From Myxocyprinus asiaticus (taxonomy: Eukaryota; Chordata; Actinopteri; Cypriniformes; Catostomidae): DNA of 64,000 bases. Position numbers and translations under genes: made by a program. This document shows, in pieces, positions 12,325 through 23,390 of the stretch. The first letter of the stretch is position 1; every line of letters begins with the position of its first letter. The stretch lies in assembly GCF_019703515.2 (NCBI RefSeq), contig NC_059372.1, forward strand, positions 24,526,931-24,590,930. The letters are read 5' to 3'. Below the pieces are notes generated by a model. It was not told where the DNA came from. It worked only from the letters and a program-made list of their open reading frames with translations, and made no database searches.

Positions 12325-12975
12325 GAATTGCAACATTTTATCTCGCAATCGCAACTTTATTTCTTGCAATAGCAACTTTATTTCTCGGAATTACGGCTAT
12401 CTCAAACTCTTAATTGTTAGTTTATATCACGCAAATGTGACTATTTTTTGGAATTGCAATCCATTTATGAGTATGTTGCAAATTTCTTGCAAGTGCGAAT
12501 TCATTTCTCAGAATTGCAACTATATCAGACTTGCAATTGTTAGTTTATATCACACAATTATGACTTTATTTGTTGGAAATGTGACTTTTTATCTTGCAAC
12601 TGTGAGTATATGTCTCACAATTGTGAGTTTATGTCTTGCAATTGCAAGTTTTTATCTCGCCATCGCGACTTTATTTCTTGCAATAGCAACTTTATTTCTC
12701 GGAATTACGGCTATCTCAAACTCGCAATTGCAGGTTTATGTCACAAAATTTCAAGTTTATATCTCACAAATGCAACTTAATTTCTTGCAATTGTGACATT
12801 ATTTCTCGGAATTGCAACTATATCAAACTCACAATTGCAAGTTTATGTCACACAATTGTGAGTTTAGATCTCGTAATCACAATATAAACTCATAATTGTG
12901 AGTTTATATATTGCAATTGCGACTTTTTTCTCTCTGAATTGTGATTTTATATCAAACTCTCAATTGTTAGTTTAT
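12325..12975. repeat. Minisatellite of about 20-24 bp degenerate units
   Basis: About 30 tandem, imperfect units run through this block. They follow patterns such as 'gcaattgcaagtttatgtc' and 'ctcggaattgcaac', alternating 'tttatttctcg' or 'tttatatcac' with short palindromes like TTGCAATTGCAA and CACAATTGTG. The 119-codon frame at 12437-12796 is the translated repeat, not a protein gene. Confidence 0.85.
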
Positions 12976-13651
12976 AACACACAATTAGTGTGTTATAACT
13001 CTGTTCACACATTAGTTATGACATCCCTTGGGACGTCTAGTTTTCATTACACTATTTCCACAGTTCAAAACTCTGTACACATTCTACACATTTCCTTTAT
13101 ATTTCTAGAGTAAGTGATTGTGGATATTGGAAGTGTAATAGCATAATAAAAGCACCCTGGACATCAACAGTCTTGTCAAAGGGTTTCTATGAGAGAGTGA
13201 AATGAGAGAGAAGCTCCAAGGGAGGGAGGAGCAAGAGGTAGATCATAATGAATCTGAGGCAGCTTATTGGTGAAGTGAAGTCACATGATTGCTTTAGGAA
13301 TGCTAATTCATGCTGTATTTTTTTCTCTTCTTCTGTGCTTGGTGTAGTCTGTGGCTGTCGGATAGAGCAGATCTCAGACATGGTGTAGGATATCAGGAAT
13401 GGAGTAAACGATTGAAGTTGAAGAAGGAGACGAGGCCTATTCAGAGGGTATGTAGAGCTTTATTAAGATGTGCTCTTGTTTGTTGCTTTACATGAGACTG
13501 AATATGGCACTTCATCATGAAGCCCAACTTATATGTCTGTCTTTTTCTATGTTTCTCGTGTGTGTATTGACACTGAAGGCTGTGTGTGTTATATCAACAA
13601 TATGTGTGGTCTGTGTGTGTGTCTTTGTTAAATAGGGTATGTAAATGTGTG

Positions 13652-13654
<3 letters not shown>

Positions 13655-13698
<44 letters not shown>
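13655..13698. repeat. (GT)n microsatellite
   Basis: About 22 GT units. Confidence 0.95.
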
Positions 13699-13699
<1 letters not shown>

Positions 13700-16600
13700 T
13701 GTGCATGTCCATTTTGGCACAATGAAATGATGTTTACTTTGGAGAATTCCAGCACATGTTTTCACTGCACTGGTTTTCACTACGGTTGCTAACATCAGAG
13801 CTCATACAGTTGGACACAGATTGACAGACATTATCTAGATGGGTTTGAGGAACTTAAGACCCTTCCTAGATGTGTCAACTGGATTATATAAATCAATGTA
13901 ACCAATACAAGCCCTGTGACAGAAGCAACCATCAAGTATTTCTTTCAAAGCTAAATGAGTGATGTATGTGGACATACGGCACATCATTTGAAATGTTTTC
14001 TAAGGATTATTGATGAGTTTGCTCAACCCACATGTACACAAGAAGCTTTTAGTCCAAATGGGGACAATGCATTCCCGGACAGCGGAGTGTTGCGCGAGTG
14101 GACTGAGTGACAGCCAGAGCTAGTGCTGATACAATGCATTTAACCTACCACCTCTCAAATAACATGACCATCTGCACTCTTTCGGTACACGCCAGTTTGA
14201 CCCAATGCTGTAAACAAAGCCAAAAAGGAGCGACACTTGCAATGCACTTGTTTAATTTGATAGCTCCTTCCTAATCACTGAACATCTGGACTATTTTGTT
14301 ATAGAGTTAATTTAGTTATCTTTAGTGTGGTAATTAGCATTTAGTATTCATTACGGTTTTTTTTTTTGGGGTTAAAGGAACATCTCCTTTTTTGGGTTTG
14401 GAACAACATGAGGGTGAATAAATGATAACAAAATTGTCATTTTCAAATAGTTTCCTTTCAACTAATAAAACTAGTTCAATTAGTTTTATTTTAGCGAATG
14501 GTAATGCTTTCTTTACAGCCATAGTGTGGTAAGAAATAATAGTTTATTTGTTTTGTCTTTCAGTTCATTTTAAGTTTTGTGTTATGCAGTACCAACATAC
14601 TGTCATAACTTTAAATCGTGTAATATTGTATTACATGGCTAATACCAAAAGGTACGACATTTATTCATATAGAGACCAACCAATCATCAGACAAAATTTC
14701 AAATATTTACAATTTTCAAATCTAGCCTCCAATCCAACAATTTATTTAAAAAAAGGAAACGTCTGTGTACAAATTTAGTTGCTCATTCTATGTTTATTTA
14801 TGCAATGCAAAGACTTATATCAGTAACCTGTAATATGCTTCCCTTGTCTTATTCCAAACCCTAATGTTTTCACTCTTCTTTAACACAAAATGTATTTTAA
14901 TATTAAAATCATGGAAATATGTAGGGTTTGGGTTAGTGGTTAAACTTAGGAAAATCGCAATAACATCGTTCCTTGGTTCGTTAATTTTTTTCTATTGGAG
15001 TGAAAGTCGTACGTTTTTGTATGAGCCAACTATTAAAAGTCATACTATTAATACTTGTACTTATTACTATTATTATTATAACTTGTAATGCATCTGTGTG
15101 CACTACTATGGCACTTCCAGGTTCTCTCAGCTGACTTTTTTTGTTATTGCTGAAAATCAAGCATAGCTTGTTGGTCTTATACCGCCAATGGGCAGGTCAC
15201 CTCTGAACATTAACTGGAGTAAGATCCTCTTGTTTTACACTTGCCTTTCCTGTGTCATGGGCCTCACAATGAGCTTGAGTAGTTCACCCTCACCCTCAGG
15301 TCACTCTAATAATCAGTCAAACAGGGCTTTGTGAAGGGCCACAACTCTGGTTCCCCTTAAAGCACCAGGAAATGAGGGGTTCATTGAAAGCAGGGCATGA
15401 GCCTCCTGTAGATTCAAGTGCAGTCATGGATGGGCTTCAGTCAAGACACACAGACTGAAACTAATTCACACATGCAAGCTTTTTCTATATAATTCTTTCT
15501 CAAGATCTGGTATTTACTTTGGAGGAACAAAACTTTGCATTTATCTCCTTATATTTATGTTTCCTCACTTTAAGTGATTATATACTTGTTGAGTGCACTC
15601 ATAGTTCATACAAACTGCCTTTGATATTACATCTAGTCAACAAACTCCCCTTGTGTTAATTTCACTAATTTTTGAAAATCTCTGTTTATGGTTGAGGATG
15701 TAAACCTCACAGTGCAGTGAGAGACATAAACCTAGCAAAATCAATACATTTCAACTGAAAACATATAAGTGCGGATGTAGCCTAAATATAAAAATCAACT
15801 AAAAACTATAGTCAAGCTAATCATTGTAAACTAGTCTTGTAGTGTATACATTCCCTAACACTAACTACAAATGGTCTAAAGGGATATCTGTTGGTTTTTT
15901 ACTTAAAAATGTTTAAGCTAAATATCCTTTACCCTTTATTGGCTCTAGTCTTTCTAAAAATACTTCATAAAACACTACCAGACAATCAGACAATCCTTGT
16001 CCCTAAACAATTTACAAGAGGCCAATAACATTCAAATTAATGTTTGATATTATACAATTTTGTATCTGTTATATGATAGCAAAGTAAGCAGTATTTTGCT
16101 CAAATGAGTCTGTGTACACTTCCAAAAGCAGTTAATGTACCAGTAGAGTTATTCTAGATTAAATTAATTTGATTAAAGAAAAATTGTGAAATGTAATTTA
16201 TTTTTATGTTAAAATACTTTCTCCTATTACAGCTTAATAAGCAGATATAATTATAAGCAAGTAATTTGTAGATTGATTTCCTCAAACTGTGAAGTAGCTA
16301 GCTATGTGGCACTTTCAAAACACTAATTCCCAGTTGACCCATGTTTGAGCACAGGGTAGTGAACCCTTGATCCCTAAGGAGAAATGCAGGACACAGGAAT
16401 AAATGTTATGTGGAATCTAATGGTGAGATCCATCTTCAGTGATAAAAGCTGTGAGAAGCAGTAACAGATGAGCTGAGATGTTTTCATACAGCGCTGTTTG
16501 AGGCCTCACAAAGATGAGATGCAGACCCTGAGGATGAATGTGCTTACCTCAATGCTCACCGTGACATTTTTCTATCACTGATGATGCTTTCTGCCGTGTG

Positions 16601-17789
16601 ACTCGCCCATTAACACAAACTCAAAACAGACTAGTGTGTCATGGCACTCTTTCATTTTTTGACAGTTTCTGATACTTATCTGAAGCTTAGATGCATACAC
16701 AGTTCTTCATCTTTTGACTGTCCTGAAGAATGATGTATTTTGTCCTTAGAGAAAATCAGCTTAAGAACTGTATCAGCAGAACTGACCAAAAATGTTCAGT
16801 CTTTGAGTTCAAAAAGTCACTACTAAATGAAGAAGTATTAGCGGTAACAAATATTTGATAACACTCTGTTATCTTGGACAGGTCTTAACAGCTGTTTTCA
16901 ATGGATAATGTCTTGTTTGAAGAGATTATATTACTGATTAGTGTCTCTTTCTAAAGTTTTTCTAAAATTGAAAATTACTCCTTCACACGTCTTTCCAAAC
17001 AAGTCTGACTTACTTTCTTTAATAGAAAAAAAGATGTTTTACAGAATGTAAATAGTTTTTTGCTGAAAGACAGGTCACATAAGGTTTAACACTGAGTTAA
17101 ACATCATTTTTTGTGTATGTCGTGACATCATCATTGACATTAAATCTGGTGTGAAGCACTTGATGTACCATATTTGAATGTACACAAGCATTAAAAAGAT
17201 TTCAGTGCTTCGAAAAAGGTGAAGATTTTCAGCAAATGGTGATTTGAATTTTGATGTGATTATACATAGCTATTGTATGGCTATAGAAGACTTTGAATAT
17301 AGCACACAAGTCGTATAAACTACTTTCATGGTGCTTTTTTTAAAGCTTGACAGCTCCAGTCTAAATTCACTTTTTTAATAGAAAAGAGCAGCCAGGAACT
17401 TTTGCTAAATATCATCTTTTGTGTTCCACAGAACCTGAAACCATTGCGTAACGCCGGTTCTATCATAAAAGACTGATGATTGGAATTATTACGAATGTAG
17501 AGAAACGTATAATATTAATATTTGACATAAGCCTCATCCTACGGTTCAGCGCACAGATACTTGCTTGAACCGTGAGATCCGGTCGGAGGCTATGATGGCA
17601 GGGGAGCGGAGCTTACCCCTGCACAGGACGGGACCTAAACTGGTGGGGATGGGCTGGAGGGGGATGAAAACAACGTAAGTTTGCAAACAATATAGATGGT
17701 GTGTACTTATAAAGAGGAGGCTGTAAAGTGATTGGAGGAGATGCCTGATTGAATGAAAGCATATGGATCCAGAGTGTTCCTGCTAGAAC
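13700..17789. other. AT-rich DNA without a recognisable gene
   Basis: No frame with recognisable protein similarity and no exon-like block with good splice sites was found. Short remnants of the foldback family are visible at about 14375-14450 and 16975-17430 (inverted 'tttaatagaaaa' and 'gttccac' style motifs). The rest appears unremarkable. Confidence 0.6.
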
Positions 17790-18099
17790 TACCGCTTACG
17801 CTTCCATTTCTCTGATAACAGAGTGAGGTATCTTACTATGGGAAATGCCCCAGGTGTAACCTACCATGGAAGCACCAATAACACCACATCTGTGCGAAGG
17901 GCAGACCAATCACAGCTTGTTAAAGGAGTCCCCCTCTTCCTTATAATAACCACTGTAATGCTCTGAAATGACATTCTAAGCACACACTTCCCTGAGCCTG
18001 TGCAAGCAGGGAAGTCTGGTGAGATGCCTCACTCTGCCAACGTTCTCTTTCAAAAATTTGTTCAGTATCTCACTATGGGAAAGATGTGGCCAACTCCCG

Positions 18100-18560
18100 T
18101 ATTGCATGCTTTCTGAAGCTGCCCCTCCAAACTGTGACAGAGAGAAATTAAATATAACCACTAATTTCTTTAAAGAGCCGACCTTGAGAACTGAATGTGC
18201 CATGGATGGCAGCCTTTAAAAATGTGTGCAGGGAAGGATGTACCCCTAAATAAAATCCATGAGGTGGCCATGCCCCTAGCTTACCATGAACACTCTCCAG
18301 GGGCTCAAACAGTGCCTGTGAGAGTGCATTAGCACCATGGATAGGTACCATGATGGAATCAAAGGCTTAATAGCTTGCCGCAAATGGCACACACCCTACA
18401 TAAATCTGCATATGAGAGGATGCCGGCCAACTGAGGTTTTGTCAAACCCCACATGGCAAGCCCAAATAGCAGCCAAACACACTTTAATAGCTGAGAAGGC
18501 TTTATTCCTGTCCAACAAACTCACTCAGTGGCTGAGACTGGGAACACTGAACTTGGGATA
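18100..18560 (-). pseudogene. DIRS tyrosine recombinase, degenerate fragment
   Basis: On the minus strand near 18490-18370 the translation reads KAFSAIKVCLAAIWACHVGF and continues with a segment containing VGRHPLICRFM, then meets a stop codon. This aligns closely with KAFLTIKVFLAVISACHIGF and VGQHPLVCRFM in the second DIRS element at about 63330-63240. That segment is the N-terminal, core-binding-like part of the recombinase. Further downstream (18350-18000) the frame is shifted and stopped repeatedly. The catalytic Arg and Tyr region was not recognisable. It cannot make an active enzyme. Confidence 0.75.
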
Positions 18561-18756
18561 ATGAACAGGGTAGTACTCGACCATATTTTAATGGAGGAGA
18601 CCTGAACTGGCCCGACCACAGTGGTGAACATAACATACACCTGCATCACATACTCTCTTCCTCTTGGCAGGTGGGGGTGAGGATGCGTCGGGCACAAGAG
18701 GAAACATTGCAGAGAACTCTGAGTGCTGCCAGTTCCCCTCCAAAACAACAAATCCC

Positions 18757-19980
18757 CTAGATATTTAGCTTCTTCTTAGAGGGGCATGCTGATCGGGATT
18801 TAGCAGCAACAGCTGTGAATATCTGCTTACTCCAAGGCTTAGAGCTTGAAGCAGACAATTGGGACTGCGCAGTCTGGTCCACGCCCTGAAGCTTAACAGG
18901 CTGAGAACCCGTCATAAATTTCCTACTCTGTGGTGGAGTGTGGGCCATGGAGTAGCGGGAGCACAGGGAGCTTGTTTGCGTGCCAGACAGAAATCAATTG
19001 CCTCTTTTTCCTTTTTATGAATGTCATATTTCTGCCGCAAACTGCTCCTTCGAGTCAACAGGGGCATCGAGAAGGTCTTGTTTCTCTCTGTCACTGAGGC
19101 TCGACAGATCAAGCCAGGGCGATCTCTCGCCAGCAACGGTGAGGGCCATTGTCCGGCCACAATTTTGGACCACGCCCTGTGAGGTGCAAAAATTGAGGTC
19201 CATAATGTTGCATATCTCCTCCCAGACAGCCGAGTTTGGACTGCCAGTGTCTAGTTGCCAACAGCTCGGCCTAATAAACCGTCATGAGAGAGTTAGCATT
19301 AAGTGCTTTTACTGACAGAGCCGAAGATTTGTTTTTGACGCTGTGAAGCACTCCAATTTCGCAGGAAGAGAAGTGCTGGCAGAGGAGAGAATGGCCCTCC
19401 TGTTTGGATGCAGGTGGTGGGCCACTGAAAGATCAGCAGTAGGAGAACTAGTCAAGCAACGAATAGCCCTTGACAGGCACGCGATGGGAGAATGGCTTAT
19501 CCAAAAAGCGCTTCATTTCACTGAGGCGAGCTGGCAGTGGTGGCAACAGTTGTTTTGCTGGTGGGAGACAAGAGGGGAGTTTTTTTTACCATCGTAAAAG
19601 TCTTGCTGGATCTCCAGGAGATGCTGGCCAATCAATATTGAGCCTAGCCGCTGCCCGTTTGCAGACCTCGGTAAGGTCACAGTCCACAGTGCTGGATGCC
19701 ACTTCGCCACCCTGCCCACTCGAGGGAAGCATCTTGTCTTCTCATCTTCATCCGGGTGTTCCCTGAGAAGACATTTGTCATCCTCCTCATAGCCATCGTT
19801 CACCTCCCCACTCTCCGCAAGCAACTGTTTATTGAACAGCGGGGGTAAATTGGGAGATTCAGTATATCCATAATGTCCCCCCAACTGGTAGAATCCCATG
19901 TGACTACACACCCTCTGTTGTAGGTCTAACAGCAAGACAAGAGGATCCGCCCTGGAAGATGCAACGACTTTCTGAACCAT
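18757..19980 (-). pseudogene. Possible DIRS ORF1 (gag-like) remnant
   Basis: Open stretches on the minus strand (19980-19513, 19160-18912, 18948-18757) lie where ORF1 would be in a minus-strand DIRS element, between the right inverted repeat and the recombinase. The last piece ends with a basic, Ser/Pro-rich tail (AKSRSACPSKKKLNI), as some gag-like proteins do. I see no zinc knuckle or other decisive motif. The assignment rests on position only. Confidence 0.35.
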
Positions 19981-20689
19981 CTAAGGCTGTTGTTATAGGG
20001 AGGAGATGGGCTTCTTTAACAAGCTGTGATTTGTCTGCCCTTCGGACAGATGTGGTTTTATTGGCGCTTCCATGGTCTGTCACGCCTGAGGCATTTCCCA
20101 TAGTTAGATACCGAATGAGAGTAAAGGCGGCAATATACTGTATTTCTAGCAAAATTGAAGAAGTGTATTACACAATTTCTAACAAAATCTGTCCAAAAAG
20201 AAGGTTTTTGAGTTTGTTGCATTGGTTAAAAATGGCTTGCCAGCGCAAATTTTTAGGAAAACTTTGAACTGGCTGTTAGACACCTTCACTCAGTCGAGAT
20301 CAGTCAACATGAACACTTTTTTTTTTTTTTTTTTTTTTTTTAGATTAGTCTACAAATGGAACCAAATCTACTCAAGTACTCTTAAGTGCCCATTGACTCT
20401 GTTGTTTTGCATGCTGCAGTTTTTTCATGATCTTACATGGATTCTTTTCACAAATTCCTCAAAAAATACAAAATACATATTATGGCAACGTATAGCATTA
20501 GCATAAGTGCCATGAATGCAGAATATAAACATGACAAATTACACATAATCTACTGCATGCATGCAATCATCATCAAGTGGTTAAAACAGCTTATTTTAAT
20601 TATCTCTTGTTTATTCTTTTCATAGAATAAGGTATGTATACATTTTAATGCATGAAAGTCACATTTATGTTTTGCATATTGAAAAAGGA

Positions 20690-20745
20690 GACAGGCTCCT
20701 TTAACAAGCTGTAATTGGTCTGCCCTTTGGACAGACATCTGTTGA
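20690..20745. repeat. Detached DIRS inverted-repeat fragment
   Basis: The stretch 'ctcctttaacaagctgtaat' through 'ctgccctttggacagac' repeats the right inverted terminus of the DIRS element (20009-20050) in the same orientation about 690 bp downstream. It is an isolated piece with no inverted partner nearby. Confidence 0.7.
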
Positions 20746-21126
20746 CCTGACAGTGTATGTCTCGTATTAAAATGCTCCTCTAAACACTTCCCCCAGTGGC
20801 GTGGCCAGTGTCCGAATGTTTGCTGACAGTATAGCGTTGCCTGACTCTTTCAACCTTCTTTCTAACTTCACCGTGGATGTATCAGAGACTTAATGACAGA
20901 ATTATAATTTTTAGGTGAACTATTCCTGTCTCTTTTTTTACTTTAAATCTTTCATTTTTTCTTGTGCATAGATAGGTCTCACACTCCTAACAAATTGAAT
21001 CTTATTTTTGGGAGTACAAAACCTGTTGCAGTGTCAGAGTAAACCAGACCAGTGTCTGAATGAGAATGTGTGAGAGCAGCTGACAGCCTATAGTAACTGT
21101 TTGAGAGTGTTATGGAGTACAGACAT

Positions 21127-21190
21127 TCTCTCTCTCTCTCTCTCTCTCTCGCACTCTCGCTCTCTCCCTCTCTCTCCCTCTCTCCTGCTC
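21127..21190. repeat. (CT)n imperfect microsatellite
   Basis: CT dinucleotides interrupted by gca, gct and ccc. Confidence 0.9.
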
Positions 21191-22952
21191 GACTGTTGCC
21201 TGGGCAGATGAAAGTGATTCCTGCCTGCCTCTAAGCTTCATGCCCAGGTGTTCTCTGTCCTCCTCTCCCTCTCACTCAACTCTCCGGCTCAGGAGCCGAC
21301 AGCCGCACAGCTGCTTGACATAAATCTTACTTTCCTTTAGTGGTTAATGTCATAGGATCATTGTTTTGCTGTTTTATAAGTCTTTTAAATGACTTTGCTA
21401 ACTAATGCTGTTTTTGTTGTCATCACTGTTAGTTATTTATTGTGCAGTAATGCTCATGTTTTTATTTAATGATGTTTGTTGATTAAGTAAAAGTTAAATT
21501 ATTGAGATTTGTGTGTTAAGTGTTAAGATTATGGATGTCTAAATGTGGAAATTGGAAGTAATAATGGGGTAAACTTCTATAGAGGTGAATGGGAGACCAC
21601 AGCAATTATTATTTTTTTGCATCCCCAATTGCTCCAAAAACAAAGAAAAAATCCACTAATATGACTTTCCAAAAAAGGACAATGAAGAGCAGTGGATTAC
21701 GGTAGTCTGAAGTTTGTTTGTTGGTTTGTTTGTAGTTTAATTAATGCCAGGGTAATATAACACAAAGTATAGTGTTATAAATGTACATTAAATATTGTAA
21801 AATTGAAACATTTGCTAGATTTAAGCTGCTAAATCATAGTCATCATAGTCTGTGAAAAGGGTCCATTGCTGATGTAGCTGGCAAACTATCTTTGCAAGAT
21901 GATTACTTTTTCAGAGACAAAGATGTTAGAGATCACTTCATGTTGAGATGGTCAGAACTCAAACAAAAGACAGTGGTGAAGTATACGCCTGTATGGCTAC
22001 CAACTGTCTTGTTTTAGCCACGACATCCTCTATTTTGGCCGCAATGAATTCGTCTTGATGCCCATAGATGAAATTACTGACATCACACCACAAGCAACCA
22101 CCCTTCCAGGTTCTTTTAAGCAGCATATTTCAATGGTGGATATTGGCAGCAGTGCCGTTTTAATAAACTTTTAAGCATTATATAATTAAATAATGTTTGT
22201 TGATGTTAAATAAAGTTATTATAAAGGGATCTCTATGGTTTACAGTAAAGAAATTGTATAGGTTCTTTCTGAGTTCTCAGAAAAACAAGTTTAAACTTGA
22301 TTCAACATGCTTGTATGATTATGTCGGACCTGTAACAGGTTGAGGAATACACATCCTCACACGTTTAACACGCTTCTAAAGCCTGAGAAATGTGGCATAT
22401 AAAAATGAAAACTACCATCAGACATACAATATGCATCTTCAATGCTTAAATGATTAACCCACATACAGTTAATTAATATTTGACTTCAATATCATCATAT
22501 TCCTTGTTCAACTTTAATGACAGCCATTTTTTATTTAAGCAGTTGTTACTTATTGCATTCAAAATAAATGCAAAGACATCGTTTTCGTAGTTTGACATTA
22601 TTTTTATTCACATACCCTTTCACAAACAGCAGCCTGTGCGCTGCAATGGTGGAGACATGGTCCCGTTCTTCCCGTTAGACCTTCCATGGGTTTTGTTCAT
22701 ATAAAATCATATTTGCCTCATATACGTCACATCAATTGCACTTTGGAAATTAAAAACAGCAGTTTGCGATCAGAGTTTGAGCAGTTCCTTTGTGAAAAGT
22801 TCAAATCCACCAACAGCAGCTGCGAGGCAAGTGGGTCTCAGAGCAGACGCTATAACGATGATGGTGATCTGTGAAATATCATAAAATATGTAAAATCCTG
22901 AGTTTATCCTGATCCACCGATGCTGTTGGAAATTTAAAGAAGCCCAAATCTC

Positions 22953-23373
22953 AGGAGGCTTGGGTAGCTCAGCGAGTAAAGACGCTGACTACCACCCTTG
23001 GAGTCACGAGGTCCAATCCAGGGTGTGCTAAGCAACCAAATTGGCCCGGTTGTTGGGAGGGTAAAGTCACATGGGGTAACCTCCTCGTGGTCACTATAAT
23101 GTGGTTCTCGCTCTCGGTGGGGTGCGTGGTGAGTTGTGCGTGGATGCCGCGGAGAATAGCGTGAAGCCTCCACACACGCTATGTCTCCGCGGTAATGCGC
23201 TCATAAAGCCACGTAATAAGATGTGCGGATTGACTGTCTCAGACGCGGAGGCAACTGAGATTCGTCCTCCACCACCCGGATTGAGGCGAGTCACTACGCC
23301 ACCACGAGGACTTAGAGCGCATTGGGAATTGGCCATTCCAAATTGGGGAGAAAAGGGGAGAACAAATAAATAA
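22953..23373 (+). mobile_element. tRNA-derived SINE with a perfect 17-bp target duplication
   Basis: The head (gcttgggtagctcagcgagta ending in ggtccaatcc) has the A-box and B-box layout of a tRNA gene. It is followed by a long unrelated body ending in 'aaatggggagaaaagggg'-type sequence and an (aaat)n-like tail. The 17-bp sequence aaagaagcccaaatctc occurs directly before (22936-22952) and after (23374-23390) the element. That identifies the exact insertion and implies LINE-mediated retroposition. Two relatives lie at 37787-38200 and 53449-53828. Short frames on both strands here are not genes. Confidence 0.93.
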
Positions 23374-23390
23374 AAAGAAGCCCAAATCTC

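Larger units (their letters stand above)
17790..20125 (-). mobile_element. DIRS-like tyrosine-recombinase retrotransposon, internally deleted
   Basis: Long terminal inverted repeats bound this block. 'ggtatcttactatgggaaat' at 17827 and the following 120 bp (accatggaagc, agggcagaccaatcaca, cttgttaaaggag) recur inverted at about 19990-20112. The left part (ctctttcaaaaatttgttca, gtatctcactatggg, ctcccgtattgc) is plainly homologous to 62390-62450 in the second DIRS element. On the minus strand a tyrosine-recombinase fragment lies at 18100-18560 and possible ORF1 sequence at 18757-19980. Reverse transcriptase and RNase H are missing, so the element is a deletion derivative. Confidence 0.8.
20126..22952. 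other. Non-coding DNA with a DIRS end fragment and simple repeats
   Basis: No recognisable coding exon. A fragment of the DIRS inverted repeat lies at 20690-20745, a poly-T run at about 20318-20341, and a (CT)-rich tract at 21127-21190. The remainder is AT-rich and unassigned. Confidence 0.5.

Noticed and set aside
12437..12796. 119-codon + strand frame
   Set aside because: It is the translated minisatellite; its residues repeat with the DNA unit.
13352..13449. Possible 5' non-coding exon of phc2 (tag-like acceptor, 'agaggtatg' type donor)
   Set aside because: Splice-like signals are common by chance, there is no coding or conservation evidence, and it is 22 kb from exon 1.
22953..23100. 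tRNA gene
   Set aside because: The tRNA-like head is continuous with a 420-bp SINE body and flanked by a 17-bp target duplication, so it is a retroposon.
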